From the NCBI RefSeq assembly GCF_014652435.1, contig NZ_BMYU01000001.1, forward strand, positions 124,001 through 188,000: a stretch of 64,000 nucleotides of DNA, given 5' to 3'. Under the pieces are notes generated by a model. It made no database searches. It was not told where the DNA came from and worked only from the letters and a program-made list of their open reading frames with translations. The number at the start of each line of letters is the position of its first letter. Position 1 is the first letter of the stretch. Source of the stretch: Cognatundibacterium squillarum. GTDB taxonomy: Bacteria > Pseudomonadota > Gammaproteobacteria > Burkholderiales > Burkholderiaceae_D. Below are positions 33,251-43,206 of this stretch, piece by piece. A program made the position numbers and the translations under genes.

Positions 33251-34612
33251 ATGTTTTTGTACAGTGTTTTTCACTTTCTGATCGCGATCAGTATTCTGGT
33301 GTCTATCCACGAGCTGGGACATTATCTTGCAGCTCGCTGGTGCGGTGTGAAGGTGATCCGTTTCTCGCTTGGAATGGGTAAAGTGCTCTGGTCCAGGAAA
33401 TTCGGTAAAGACCAGACAGAGTGGGCGATTTCAATGCTGCCGATCGGCGGCTATGTATCCATGCTGGACGGCCGCTCGATGAGCGACGAAGAGCTTGCCG
33501 GTCATGATTTAAATCGTGAATTCACCAGACAATCTGTGTGGAAGCGGATGCTGATTGTTGCTGCCGGTCCTGTCGCTAATTTTTTGCTTGCAATCCTGTT
33601 ATTTGCCGGACTGTTTTTTACAGGCACCACCGAGCCGCTACCAAGAATTGCACTGACTTCTGAGGCGGGTGTTGCAGCAAGAGCAGGGTTTAAGACGGGC
33701 GATATCATCCGCAGTGTCGATGGCACTGAATTGCATGGCTGGTCTCAGCTGGCGGATGCAATTGTAGGTGCCGCACTGGAACATCGTGCTATTCGCTTCG
33801 AGGTAGAGCGCGACACACAGGCACGTTCCAGTGTGTTTATTCCCGAGGGAGCGTTCAGACTGGAAGATCTCGAAAAAGATTTTGCTCAGGCAACCGGTAT
33901 GACGCTGGCTAAACCTGCGGCTGTTATTCATGAAGTGATGCCGGATGGGCCTGCTGCGAAGAGCGGATTTCAGACAGGTGACCGTGTTCAGTTGATTGAT
34001 GGTAAGGCAGTGCCGGATGTGACTGTATTTGTCGATATTATCGGACGCTCTGCGGGGCAGAAACTGGAATTCGGTATTGTGCGCAATGGTCAGTCCATAA
34101 CTCTTTTTGCTACACCTGCCGAAGAAGAGCGAAACGGCAAGCTGGTTGGCAAGCTGCATGTTGCGCTAGAACCGCCGGAAACGACAGTCGTGCGTTTTGG
34201 TGCACTGGATTCCATCACGCGCGGTATCAGCAAGACCTGGGATGGCAGCGTTTTAAACCTGAAGTTACTCTGGAAAATCGTAACGGGCGAAGCATCGATC
34301 AAGAATGTGACGGGGCCTGTAACGATTGCCGAATATGCCGGCAAAGCTGCAAAAGTCGGCATCGAAAGTTTCATTTCGCTGCTCGCCGCAATCAGTATTG
34401 GCCTCGGTGTTATGAATTTACTGCCTGTGCCGGTTTTGGACGGGGGGTATTTGTTGTATTATTCGCTGGAAATTTTGCGCGGAAAGGCATTATCCGATCT
34501 GACAACACAACGTTTACAACAGGTTGGAATCGCACTTCTGGTGATGTTGATGGCATTAGCATTTTTTAATGACATTGTGCGTCAATATGTCAAAATAACA
34601 GGCTTGATATAA
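33251..34612 (+). CDS. rseP: RIP-type site-2 protease RseP
   Basis: A 453-residue intramembrane zinc metalloprotease. The zinc motif HELGH lies in SILVSIHELGHYLAARWCG near residue 21; two PDZ domains follow in the periplasm; the third zinc ligand lies in NLLPVPVLDGGYLL near the C-terminus. RseP cleaves anti-sigma-E RseA and remnant signal peptides. It is placed between dxr and bamA, as in most beta- and gammaproteobacteria. Confidence 0.96.
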   Translation: MFLYSVFHFLIAISILVSIHELGHYLAARWCGVKVIRFSLGMGKVLWSRKFGKDQTEWAISMLPIGGYVSMLDGRSMSDEELAGHDLNREFTRQSVWKRMLIVAAGPVANFLLAILLFAGLFFTGTTEPLPRIALTSEAGVAARAGFKTGDIIRSVDGTELHGWSQLADAIVGAALEHRAIRFEVERDTQARSSVFIPEGAFRLEDLEKDFAQATGMTLAKPAAVIHEVMPDGPAAKSGFQTGDRVQLIDGKAVPDVTVFVDIIGRSAGQKLEFGIVRNGQSITLFATPAEEERNGKLVGKLHVALEPPETTVVRFGALDSITRGISKTWDGSVLNLKLLWKIVTGEASIKNVTGPVTIAEYAGKAAKVGIESFISLLAAISIGLGVMNLLPVPVLDGGYLLYYSLEILRGKALSDLTTQRLQQVGIALLVMLMALAFFNDIVRQYVKITGLI

Positions 34613-34662
34613 AAATCTGTTCCAGATCGCAAAATAAGCTCAATTAAAGATCCATACACCCA

Positions 34663-37014
34663 ATGAAATTATCTATCGAGCACTTCTCTTTGCCACAATT
34701 TCGCCGTCATGCTTTTTCACTTGCTGCGATGGCATTATGTTCCGGCAGTGCCTGGGCAATTCAGCCATTCACCGTCAAAGATATTCGTGTAGAAGGATTG
34801 CAGCGTACCGAAGCGGGTACAGTCTTCAGTTATCTGCCTGTGAAAGTCGGCGAGGTCTTTGATGATGCAAAAAGTACTGCAGCGATCAAATCCTTGTACG
34901 GAACAGGGTTTTTCAAAGATATTCAAATTGAAGAGCAGGATGGCGTACTGGTTGTCATTCTGGAAGAGCGCCCGACAATCGCAGGCGTCGAATTTACCGG
35001 AACCAAAGAATTCGAAAAAGATGCGCTGGTAAAAGCGCTCAAAGACATTGGTATCGGTGAATCCCGCATTCTGGACAAAGCGACGGTAGACCGCGCTGAG
35101 CAGGAGCTGAAGCGTCAGTACCTCTCCAAGGGTTTGTATGGGATGCAAATCACCACCACCATTACGCCGCTTGAGCGTAACCGGGTACGCGTCACATTTG
35201 CTGTGGAAGAGGGAGAAATTGCCCGTATTGCTGAGATTAAAATTACCGGCAATAAAGCATTTTCCGATGGAGAGCTGCGTGACCTGATGGCACTGAATAC
35301 CTCGACATGGTTTTCGTGGTACACGAAAGCAGATCAGTATTCCAAGCAAAAATTATCCGGCGATCTCGAGTCCGTACGTTCTTTTTATCAGAACCGCGGT
35401 TATCTGACGATGCAAATTTTGTCATCGCAGATTTCGATCAGTCCGGATAAGAAAAATATCTATATCGCCATCAATATTTCCGAAGGCGAAAAATACAAAA
35501 TCGGCGACATTAAACTGGATGGCGATTTGTTCGGTCGTGATGCTGAACTTGCTTCTCTGATGTTGCTGAAAAAAGGTGATACTTACAATGCTGCCCGCCT
35601 GACAGAAAGTACAAAACGTATTTCTGAGCGTATGGGTAACTTTGGTTATGCGTTTGCCAACGTGAACGCTGTTCCGCAGATTAATGAAGAAACCCGCGAA
35701 GCATCGTTTACGATTCAGGTCGATGCCGGTAAGCGTGTGTATGTGCGCCGTATCAATCTCGCCGGAAACACCCGTTCCCGTGATGAAGTGATTCGCCGTG
35801 AGTTCCGCCAGTTTGAAAGTTCCTGGTACGACGGTGAGAAAATTAAAGCATCGAAGGACCGTGTAGAACGTCTTGGATTCTTTGAAGACGTTAAACTCGA
35901 AACGCCGGAAGTCGCCACCAGCGCTGATCAGGTCGATATCAATCTGTCTGTGAAAGAAAAACCAACCGGTAGTCTGATGTTCGGTGCCGGTTACTCCAGT
36001 GCAGAGCGCCTGACATTGTCCGGTGCGATCTCGCAGGCGAATGCATTCGGTAGTGGTGATACGATGGCACTGGAGCTGAATACCAGCCGCCAGAACCGAA
36101 CAATCGTACTTGCACACACTGATCCTTATTTCACAGATGAGGGTGTGAGCCGCAGTATCGATGGATTCCTCCGTACACAGCGACCATTTGCCGGCTTTAC
36201 TCAGGACTATAAAGTACAGTCTATGGGGGGCAACCTGCGTTTCGGCATCCCTTTCTCTGAGGTCGATACAGTGTTCTTTGGTATGGGGGTAGAGCGTACA
36301 CATGTATTTACGAAGGAGCTCAGCCCTCGTGCATATCTGAACTTTGTAGCAACCAACGGAAGCGGTGTTGAAAAAGATCCGACTTCGCCAAACTATGGTC
36401 TCGGTGAGGCAACAACCAATTCCTTCCCGCTGACAGTTGCGTGGCAGCGTGACAGCCGTGACAGTGTGATGACGCCGACAATTGGCCGCTATCAGCGTGC
36501 CAACCTGGAAGTGGCAGCTGCCGGTAACTCCCGCTATTACCGTGCGATTTACCAGGCGCAGTTATATCAGCCGATTTACCGTTCCGTCGTTTTGGCGCTG
36601 AATGGCGAGTTTGACTATGGTCACGGGCTGTCTGGTCAGAAATATCCGGTGTTTAAAAACTTCTATGCGGGTGGTATCGGATCTGTTCGTGGTTACGAGC
36701 CGGGTTCTCTCGGTACCAAAGATGCGTTCGGCGAGTCGCAAGGGGGTGCTAAACGGATTATCGGTAATGTAGAATTACAGATCCCGTTCCCGGGTGCAGA
36801 TAAATCGCTGCGCTGGTTTGCCTTCCTGGATGGCGGTCAGGTTTTTGATGAAGGTCAGAAGATGCGTCCGAAGGACTTCCGTTTTGGTGCCGGTATCGGT
36901 ATCAGTTGGATTTCTCCTGTCGGCCCGCTGAAACTGAGCTTTGGTAAAGCGCTGAATGCGAAGCCGGAAGACAAGAAGCAAGGCTTCCAGTTCCAGATGG
37001 GTACCGGTTTCTGA
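34663..37014 (+). CDS. bamA: Outer membrane protein assembly factor BamA
   Basis: A 783-residue Omp85 protein. A signal peptide ends at about residue 32 (GSAWA), five POTRA domains follow (first: FTVKDIRVEGLQRTEAGTVF), then a 16-strand barrel from about residue 440 with the conserved VRGYEPGSLG segment and a terminal Phe (FQMGTGF). It inserts beta-barrel proteins into the outer membrane. It is followed by skp, whose product delivers clients. Confidence 0.97.
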   Translation: MKLSIEHFSLPQFRRHAFSLAAMALCSGSAWAIQPFTVKDIRVEGLQRTEAGTVFSYLPVKVGEVFDDAKSTAAIKSLYGTGFFKDIQIEEQDGVLVVILEERPTIAGVEFTGTKEFEKDALVKALKDIGIGESRILDKATVDRAEQELKRQYLSKGLYGMQITTTITPLERNRVRVTFAVEEGEIARIAEIKITGNKAFSDGELRDLMALNTSTWFSWYTKADQYSKQKLSGDLESVRSFYQNRGYLTMQILSSQISISPDKKNIYIAINISEGEKYKIGDIKLDGDLFGRDAELASLMLLKKGDTYNAARLTESTKRISERMGNFGYAFANVNAVPQINEETREASFTIQVDAGKRVYVRRINLAGNTRSRDEVIRREFRQFESSWYDGEKIKASKDRVERLGFFEDVKLETPEVATSADQVDINLSVKEKPTGSLMFGAGYSSAERLTLSGAISQANAFGSGDTMALELNTSRQNRTIVLAHTDPYFTDEGVSRSIDGFLRTQRPFAGFTQDYKVQSMGGNLRFGIPFSEVDTVFFGMGVERTHVFTKELSPRAYLNFVATNGSGVEKDPTSPNYGLGEATTNSFPLTVAWQRDSRDSVMTPTIGRYQRANLEVAAAGNSRYYRAIYQAQLYQPIYRSVVLALNGEFDYGHGLSGQKYPVFKNFYAGGIGSVRGYEPGSLGTKDAFGESQGGAKRIIGNVELQIPFPGADKSLRWFAFLDGGQVFDEGQKMRPKDFRFGAGIGISWISPVGPLKLSFGKALNAKPEDKKQGFQFQMGTGF

Positions 37015-37064
37015 TCCGGTGGGCGGTGAAGATGTATTTGACTGTATTTTGATTGAGTCAGGCT

Positions 37065-37571
37065 ATGAACGTATCCAGATTTCTCCGTAATGTCGTATTT
37101 TGCGTAGGCGGTTTATCCAGCGCTGGTTTTGCAAGCGCTCAGGATATTCGTGTTGCTTTCTTTAACTCTGACCGTGTGATGAAAGAGTCCGGGGCACTGA
37201 AAGTAGCGGAAGCGAAGATCGATAATGAGTTCGCGAAGCAAAAAAAGGAATTGCAGGACATCTCGGTGAAAATCAAGACGCTGGCGGATAAGCTGGATCG
37301 CGAATCTGCCTCTCTGTCGGACGCAGAACGTCTGCGTCGTCAGCGTGAACTGACGGATCTTGATCAGGACTTCAAACGTAAGCAGCGTATTTACAATGAA
37401 GACTTCAACCTGCGTCGCAATGAAGAGGTTGATGCTTTTATTGAAAAAGCCAGAAAAACGATTCGTCAGATTGCTGAGCAGGAAAAATACGACATCGTGG
37501 TGCAGGATGCGGTGTACTACAACGCCCGCGTTGACATCACTGACAAAGTTCTCAAAGCACTCACAAAATAA
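37065..37571 (+). CDS. skp: Periplasmic chaperone Skp/OmpH
   Basis: A protein of about 168 residues with a signal peptide (cut near GFASAQ), a short strand IRVAFFNSDRVMKES, and a long charged helical hairpin that forms the tentacles of the Skp trimer. It holds unfolded outer-membrane proteins for BamA. The ATG at 37065 is used rather than the TTG at 37053. The lpxD ATG follows three bases after the stop. Confidence 0.93.
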   Translation: MNVSRFLRNVVFCVGGLSSAGFASAQDIRVAFFNSDRVMKESGALKVAEAKIDNEFAKQKKELQDISVKIKTLADKLDRESASLSDAERLRRQRELTDLDQDFKRKQRIYNEDFNLRRNEEVDAFIEKARKTIRQIAEQEKYDIVVQDAVYYNARVDITDKVLKALTK

Positions 37572-37574
37572 TTT

Positions 37575-38624
37575 ATGACCACGACGAGTATTCGTCTGGG
37601 TGAGCTGGCAGATCGCCTGGGAGGGCGGCTGACCGGCTCGCCGGACATTGCAGTCTCTGGTATTGCACCGGTCAGCGAAGCTGGCTCCGGTCATATTACC
37701 TTTCTTTCTAATTCCAAACTCCGCCATGTTGCTGCTGCCTCTCAGGCTGCAGCGCTGATGCTGACCGAAGCAGATTACGAACAAATCGGCACTGACTTTC
37801 AGGGCGTTTGTCTGATTGTCCCGAATCCGTACGTCTGTTTTGCGCGTGTCGCGCAATGGTTTGTTGCGCTGAATACACCTGCGCCGGCAGCTGGCGTGCA
37901 TCCGAATGCCTCGGTGGCCGCGACTGCCGTGATTGCGGCGACTGCGACGATCGGTGCGAATGCCGTCATTGGTGAAGAAGTGGTCATTGGCGAACATACG
38001 GTGATTGAGCCCGGTGTGGTGCTGGCGCGCGGCGTCAGTATTGGTGCGGACAGCCGTATTTATCCCAACGTATCCGTATATGAAGACTGTGTCATCGGTG
38101 ACCGCTGCATTATCCATTCCGGTGCTGTGATTGGAGCGGATGGCTTTGGCTTTGCGAACGATAAAGGCGCATGGATCAAGATACCGCAGACGGGCCGCGT
38201 TGTGATCGGCAACGATGTGGAAATCGGGGCAAATACCAGTATCGATCGCGGGGCGCTGGCTGATACAGTTATTGAAGATGGTGTCAAACTTGATAATCAG
38301 ATTCAGATAGGTCACAACTGCCATATAGGAGCGCATACAGCGATGGCAGGCTGTGTAGGTGTTGCCGGTAGTGCAAAGATCGGCAAGCACTGTACATTCG
38401 GCGGGGCTGCGATGATCCTCGGACATCTGACCATCGCCGACAATGTACATATTTCATCCGGTAGTCTGGTGTCGAGATCCATCTCTGAACCCGGGCAGTA
38501 CACAGGATTTTATCCGCTGGCAAAAAATGCAGATTGGGAAAAGACCGCCGCCATCGTGCGCAATCTCGGAACCATGCGTGAAAAACTGCGCCAGCTGGAA
38601 AAAATAACGAAAAACAAGGAATAG
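37575..38624 (+). CDS. lpxD: UDP-3-O-(3-hydroxymyristoyl)glucosamine N-acyltransferase
   Basis: A 349-residue acyltransferase adding the second acyl chain to UDP-acyl-glucosamine in lipid A synthesis. The N-terminal domain binds uridine (GSGHITFLSNSKL), then a left-handed beta-helix of hexapeptide repeats, with GADGFGFA and IQIGHNCHIG holding the catalytic His. A C-terminal helix (MREKLRQLEKI) closes it. Confidence 0.97.
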   Translation: MTTTSIRLGELADRLGGRLTGSPDIAVSGIAPVSEAGSGHITFLSNSKLRHVAAASQAAALMLTEADYEQIGTDFQGVCLIVPNPYVCFARVAQWFVALNTPAPAAGVHPNASVAATAVIAATATIGANAVIGEEVVIGEHTVIEPGVVLARGVSIGADSRIYPNVSVYEDCVIGDRCIIHSGAVIGADGFGFANDKGAWIKIPQTGRVVIGNDVEIGANTSIDRGALADTVIEDGVKLDNQIQIGHNCHIGAHTAMAGCVGVAGSAKIGKHCTFGGAAMILGHLTIADNVHISSGSLVSRSISEPGQYTGFYPLAKNADWEKTAAIVRNLGTMREKLRQLEKITKNKE

Positions 38625-38630
38625 CAATTT

Positions 38631-39098
38631 ATGACGACGAAGTCCCTCGACATTACCCAGATTAAAGAATATCTGCCGCACCGTTACCCGTTTTTGCTGG
38701 TCGACCGTGTGCTCGACTGGGAAAGCGGTAAGCGTATTACTGCCATCAAAAATGTGACTGTTAACGAAGAATTCTTTAACGGCCATTTCCCGAACAAACC
38801 AGTCATGCCAGGTGTGATGATGATTGAAGCGCTGGCACAAACTGCCGCGATTCTGTCCTTCCTGACCATGGATGTGAAACCGGATGAAAAAACTGTCGTG
38901 TTTTTCCTCGGCATTGACGGCGCACGTTTCAAGCGTCCGGTAGGTCCCGGCGATCAACTGAAAATGGATGTGGAAATCATCAAAGTTGCACGCGGCATCT
39001 GGAAATATGCGGCAAAAGGTACCGTAGACGGCCAGCTGGTTGTTGAAGGTGAACTGATGTGTACGATGCGTACTACTGACGAATTAGCGGAGAAATAA
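38631..39098 (+). CDS. fabZ: 3-hydroxyacyl-[acyl-carrier-protein] dehydratase FabZ
   Basis: A 155-residue hot-dog-fold dehydratase. Active-site His and Glu are in [32 protein letters not shown] is the N-terminal signature. It supplies unsaturated acyl-ACP for elongation and competes with LpxA for hydroxyacyl-ACP. Its last base overlaps the lpxA ATG. Confidence 0.97.
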   Translation: MTTKSLDITQIKEYLPHRYPFLLVDRVLDWESGKRITAIKNVTVNEEFFNGHFPNKPVMPGVMMIEALAQTAAILSFLTMDVKPDEKTVVFFLGIDGARFKRPVGPGDQLKMDVEIIKVARGIWKYAAKGTVDGQLVVEGELMCTMRTTDELAEK

Positions 39099-39886
39099 TG
39101 CTGATCCACTCCACCGCCATCATTGATCCTAAGGCACAACTGGATTCGACTGTCGAAGTCGGGCCGTATGCGATTATCGGCCCTGATGTCAGCATCGGCG
39201 CCGGTACCAAAGTAGGTCCGCATGTTGTGATCAGCGGGCACACTACCATCGGAAAAGAGAACCATTTTCATGCATTCTCGTCGATCGGTGGTCCGCCACA
39301 GGATAAAAAATACGGCGGTGAAGTGACGTATCTGGAAATCGGCGACCGCAATCTGGTGCGCGAATTCTGTACCTTTAACTGCGGCACAACGCAGGACAAG
39401 GGCATTACCCGTATCGGCAGCGATAACTGGTTTCTGGCCTATGTGCATATCGCGCATGATTGCGTGGTGGGCAGCCATACCGTTTTTTCGAATAATGCTG
39501 CACTGGCGGGCCATGTGCACGTTGGTGACTGGGTGATTATGAGCGGCTTTTCCGCCGTCCATCAGTTCTGCCACATTGGCGAACATGCGTTTGTCGGCAT
39601 GAACACCAGTCTCACGCAGGACGTGCCGCCGTATGTGCTGGTGTCCGGCAATCCTGCCGAAGCACACGGTGCAAATCTCGAAGGTTTGAAACGCCGTGGC
39701 TTCAGCCGCGATCAGATTCATGCAATTCGCCATGCGTACAAAGCCTTGTACAAATCCGGCCTGACTTTGGAAGAGGCAAAAGCCGCGCTGGAACAGCAAA
39801 TTGCGGAATTGCCAGCGGACGCAGCAGACTCCGTGCAGCGCATGCGCAGTTTCCTCGATGTGTCGCAACGCGGTATCGTTCGCTGA
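39098..39886 (+). CDS. lpxA: UDP-N-acetylglucosamine acyltransferase
   Basis: A 262-residue left-handed beta-helix enzyme, first step of lipid A synthesis. Segments include IHSTAIIDPKAQLDSTVEVG, the catalytic-His region YVHIAHDCVVGSHTVFSNNA, and a C-terminal helical domain. Overlaps fabZ by one base and lpxB starts two bases after it. Confidence 0.97.
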   Translation: MLIHSTAIIDPKAQLDSTVEVGPYAIIGPDVSIGAGTKVGPHVVISGHTTIGKENHFHAFSSIGGPPQDKKYGGEVTYLEIGDRNLVREFCTFNCGTTQDKGITRIGSDNWFLAYVHIAHDCVVGSHTVFSNNAALAGHVHVGDWVIMSGFSAVHQFCHIGEHAFVGMNTSLTQDVPPYVLVSGNPAEAHGANLEGLKRRGFSRDQIHAIRHAYKALYKSGLTLEEAKAALEQQIAELPADAADSVQRMRSFLDVSQRGIVR

Positions 39887-39887
39887 G

Positions 39888-41051
39888 ATGAGCACAAATC
39901 GTCAGCATCCGGTCATCAGCATGGTGGCCGGCGAAACTTCCGGCGACATGCTTGCCGCCCGTTTATTGTCCGGCCTGCGCCCGCGCTTGCCGGAATCCCT
40001 GATGCACGGCATCGGCGGTCCGCGTATGGCCGAATACGGCTTCGTGAACGACTGGCCGATGGAAAAACTGTCTGTACGCGGCCTGTTCGAAGTACTGGCG
40101 CATTACCGCGAAATCAGCGGTATCCGCAATCAGTTACGTGAACGCTTGCTGGCAGAGCGTCCGGATGTGTTTATCGGTGTCGATGCGCCGGATTTCAATC
40201 TGGGGCTGGAAACCGATCTGCGCGAAGCCGGTATTCCGACCATGCATTACATCAGCCCGTCGATCTGGGCCTGGCGTGGCGGACGCATCAAAAAGATTAA
40301 AAAAGCCGTATCTCATATGCTGGTGGTGTTTCCTTTTGAGGAAGCGATTTACCAGCAAGCCGGTATTCCGGCGACCTATGTCGGTCATCCTCTGGCGCAG
40401 GTGATTCCTGAACAAGTCGATGTGCAGGCGGCTCGTCAGGAGCTCGGGCTGGATACCCGTTTCCCGGTAATTGCGATGCTGCCCGGCAGTCGCATGTCGG
40501 AAATCAAATACAACACCGCCGCGTTTATCGGCGCAGCCCGTTTGCTGATGCAGCGCGAACCGAATCTGCAGATTCTGGTACCGATGGCAGGGCAAAAACA
40601 GCGCGAATACTTTATCCGTCTGCTGGTTGAAAACAAACTCGACGACGTGCCGCTGATCGTGACCGATGGCAAATCGCACAGCTGCATTGCCGCCGCAGAC
40701 GCGGTGCTGGTGGCGTCCGGTACGGCCACGCTGGAAGTGGCGCTGTACAAAAAGCCAATGGTGATTGCCTATAAGATGATGGAAGCCTCATGGCAGATTC
40801 TGCGTCATATGGGCTACCAGTCGTGGGTAGGTTTGCCGAATATTCTGGAACAGCGTTTTATCGTGCCGGAATTACTGCAATCCGCCGCGACACCGCAGGC
40901 GCTGGCGGATGCGCTGTGGAAGCAATTGACGGATGATGCAAACCGCGCGCATCTGACAGAACGTTTCAGCGCAATGCATGCCAGCCTGCTGCGTGACAGC
41001 GCCAATGTCACCGCAGAAGCCGTGATGAAGGTGATTGCGCAGTCACGCTGA
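39888..41051 (+). CDS. lpxB: Lipid-A-disaccharide synthase
   Basis: A 387-residue GT19 glycosyltransferase joining UDP-diacylglucosamine and lipid X. Segments: SMVAGETSGDMLAARLL at the N-terminus, SPSIWAWRGGRIKKIKKAV, AMLPGSRMSEI, and SGTATLEVALYKKPMVIAYK. The ATG at 39888 is chosen; the frame is open earlier inside lpxA without a site. rnhB, common after lpxB, is not here; tatD follows. Confidence 0.96.
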   Translation: MSTNRQHPVISMVAGETSGDMLAARLLSGLRPRLPESLMHGIGGPRMAEYGFVNDWPMEKLSVRGLFEVLAHYREISGIRNQLRERLLAERPDVFIGVDAPDFNLGLETDLREAGIPTMHYISPSIWAWRGGRIKKIKKAVSHMLVVFPFEEAIYQQAGIPATYVGHPLAQVIPEQVDVQAARQELGLDTRFPVIAMLPGSRMSEIKYNTAAFIGAARLLMQREPNLQILVPMAGQKQREYFIRLLVENKLDDVPLIVTDGKSHSCIAAADAVLVASGTATLEVALYKKPMVIAYKMMEASWQILRHMGYQSWVGLPNILEQRFIVPELLQSAATPQALADALWKQLTDDANRAHLTERFSAMHASLLRDSANVTAEAVMKVIAQSR

Positions 41052-41152
41052 TCGTCGCAGATTGCTGCCGGTTTTTCAGCGTTTTTCGCCCGTTCCGTAT
41101 TTCAAGTATGATTCCGGTCTTCGTACCGGAATTTCTTTTTTTGTCGTCTGTC

Positions 41153-41932
41153 ATGTATATCGATTCCCATTGCCATATTAATTTCCCTGAACTGGCGGCA
41201 CGCCTTCCTGAAATGCTGGAAAAAATGCGGCAAAATCAGGTCAGTCATGCACTCTGCGTGTCGGTGAATCTGCCGGATTTCCCGCAGGTGCTGGCACTGG
41301 CAGAAGCGCATGACAATATCTACGCCTCGGTTGGTGTGCATCCGGATTACGAAGATACGCCGGAACCCAGCGCAGAAATGCTGGCTGAGACTGCAAAGCA
41401 TCCGAAAATCGTCGCGATCGGCGAAACCGGCCTCGATTATTTCCGTTTAACCGGCGATCTGGAATGGCAGCGCGAACGCTTTCGTCAGCATATCCGCGCT
41501 TCCCGCCTGAGCCGCAAACCACTGATTATCCATACCCGCTCTGCATCCGAAGATACGCTGCGGATTCTGAAAGAAGAGGGCGCAGCAGTGCAGGATGGCG
41601 GCGTGGCCGGTGTGATGCACTGCTTTACCGAATCGATGGAAGTGGCGCTGGCAGCAATGGAAATGGGCTTTTATATTTCCTTCTCCGGCATCGTCACCTT
41701 CAAAAGCGCCAAAGATTTGCAGGAAGTCGCGCGCGCCGTGCCGCTGGACCGTATGCTGATCGAAACCGATTCGCCGTATCTGGCACCGGTACCTTTCCGT
41801 GGCAAAACCAATGAACCTGCGTTCGTCAAACACGTTGGCGATTTCATCGCTGACCTGAAAGGCGTGCCCAGCACCGAAGTACAACGCGCCACCACCGAAA
41901 ACTTCTTCCGTCTGTTCCAGATTCCGGGATAA
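41153..41932 (+). CDS. TatD-family metal-dependent hydrolase (YcfH-like)
   Basis: A 259-residue TIM-barrel metallohydrolase. Metal ligands are in YIDSHCHINF, IGETGLDYF, LIIHTRSA, VMHCFTES and LIETDSPYLAPVPFRGK. TatD proteins have 3'-5' DNase activity in some species; the cellular role of this branch is unclear. The ATG at 41153 matches the family; an upstream one at 41108 would add 15 unlike residues. The ankyrin gene follows after three bases, a pairing I recall from Burkholderiales. Confidence 0.92.
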   Translation: MYIDSHCHINFPELAARLPEMLEKMRQNQVSHALCVSVNLPDFPQVLALAEAHDNIYASVGVHPDYEDTPEPSAEMLAETAKHPKIVAIGETGLDYFRLTGDLEWQRERFRQHIRASRLSRKPLIIHTRSASEDTLRILKEEGAAVQDGGVAGVMHCFTESMEVALAAMEMGFYISFSGIVTFKSAKDLQEVARAVPLDRMLIETDSPYLAPVPFRGKTNEPAFVKHVGDFIADLKGVPSTEVQRATTENFFRLFQIPG

Positions 41933-41935
41933 ACC

Positions 41936-42580
41936 ATGCTGACCCTGCGCCGTCTGTTGCTGAGTTTTGTACTCTCGCTGTTTGCCGTTGCTGCCATGGC
42001 GCAGGAGACCGTCGATGATTTACTGTTCGCGGTGCGCTTCAATGATCCGGGAACGATAGAAACCATGCTGAAAGCGGGTTTTGATGTGAATACCCGCGAG
42101 AAAGCACGTGGCGAAACCCTGCTGATGATCGCTGCCCGCGAAAAATCCCTGAAAGCACTCAGCTATCTGGCCAAATTTCCGAAAACCGATAAAGAAGCCC
42201 GCGCCAATAATGGCGATACTGCGCTGATGCTGGCCGCGTTCGGCGGCTCTTTGCCAGCGGTAACGATACTGGTGGAAGCAGAAGCCGAAGTGAATCAGCC
42301 GGGCTGGACAGCGCTGCATTATGGCGCTGCCAGCGGCAGTACCGAAGTGGTTGCCTATCTGCTGGAAAATCACGCCTATATTGACGCCGAAGCGCCAAAC
42401 GGCCTGACACCGTTGATGATGGCTGTGGTGTTCGGTAAAAAAGCGGTTGTGCAATTATTGCTGGAGCAGGGCGCAGACGCCGCGCTGCGTAACCAGAAAG
42501 GCCAGACCGCGATGGATCTGGCAAAACAAAATGCCCGCGAAGACTTAATCGAAGTATTAAGCACCGCCGTCAAACGCTGA
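41936..42580 (+). CDS. Secreted ankyrin-repeat protein
   Basis: A 214-residue protein with a signal peptide (LLLSFVLSLFAVAAMAQ) followed by about five ankyrin repeats from residue 30 onward (for example NGDTALMLAAFGGSLPAV and GWTALHYGAASGSTEVVAYL, NGLTPLMMAVVFGKKAVVQL). It should act in the periplasm in protein binding. It is probably co-transcribed with the TatD gene; a terminator follows. Confidence 0.88.
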   Translation: MLTLRRLLLSFVLSLFAVAAMAQETVDDLLFAVRFNDPGTIETMLKAGFDVNTREKARGETLLMIAAREKSLKALSYLAKFPKTDKEARANNGDTALMLAAFGGSLPAVTILVEAEAEVNQPGWTALHYGAASGSTEVVAYLLENHAYIDAEAPNGLTPLMMAVVFGKKAVVQLLLEQGADAALRNQKGQTAMDLAKQNAREDLIEVLSTAVKR

Positions 42581-42618
42581 CCACCGCTTACCTTACCAGC
42601 CCGTCTGGTACACACAAG

Positions 42619-42653
42619 ACACCGGCCTCTGAACACAGACGCCGGTGTTTTTA
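42619..42653 (+). terminator. Rho-independent terminator after the ankyrin gene
   Basis: ACACCGGC/GCCGGTGT stem (42619-42626 with 42641-42648) followed by TTTTTA. Confidence 0.88.
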
Positions 42654-42713
42654 TTTCGGTTCGCAGTCGTCCAAAGCCGGTAAAAAGAGCCTGAGATTGC
42701 CTGAAAATGCCCC

Positions 42714-42797
42714 AAATGCGGATTCCGGCATAGCAACCCCGCTGTCGTCGGCAGAAAGTCCGGGCTTGCGGATTTGGCGGATGACGATAGTTGCACA
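42714..42797 (+). repeat. 84-bp dispersed repeat, copy D
   Basis: From AAATGCGGATTCCGGC through CTGTCGTCGGCAGAAAGTCC to ATGACGATAGTTGCACA, 84 bases. The left flank (CTGAAAATGCCCC) resembles the flank of copies A, E and F. It lies 60 bases past the terminator of the ankyrin gene. Confidence 0.87.
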
Positions 42798-43206
42798 AGT
42801 CAACGGGTCATGTGATGCGTTTGAATGCATGCCGGAGCAGGGCGGAACGGTTAGCGGCAGCGCCGATGTTTTGCGCAGAAACAGACGTTTTCGCAGTGCA
42901 ATATGCAGGGTTTGATGCCGTAAGCGATGATGCTGATACAAAACGAATTAAATTTTTGCGGCGCAACATCTTGGCTGTGATGCAGCTTGCATGTTACAGT
43001 TTTGGTCTCGATTCATTAAGGATATTTCCATGGACAGTCACAGTTGCCCCCGACCGTATCGTCAATAAAGGCAAGCTGTCAGCACTGTCGCTGCTTCTTG
43101 CTGTAAGCAAGAGCAGTTTCCGTTTTCTTCTGCTCACAAATCACGTTTTTCCTGTGTTCCTCCGCTGAGAGGTGATTCCGTCCGTGCGTGGCGGTAAGGA
43201 GTGTTT
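42798..43206. other. Intergenic region before the ABC permease
   Basis: About 400 bases with no supportable gene. One open frame (42791-43168 plus) has no ribosome site and an unlikely composition. The region should carry the promoter of the ABC genes, but I cannot pick it with confidence. Confidence 0.5.

Noticed and set aside
35422-36303. A 293-residue open frame antisense to bamA
   Set aside because: Shadow of bamA with no signal of its own.
37113-38450. A 445-residue open frame antisense to skp and lpxD
   Set aside because: Both genes beneath are certain; the antisense frame has no recognisable domain.
42791-43168. A 125-residue frame before the ABC permease
   Set aside because: No ribosome site and no domain; composition unlike genes here.
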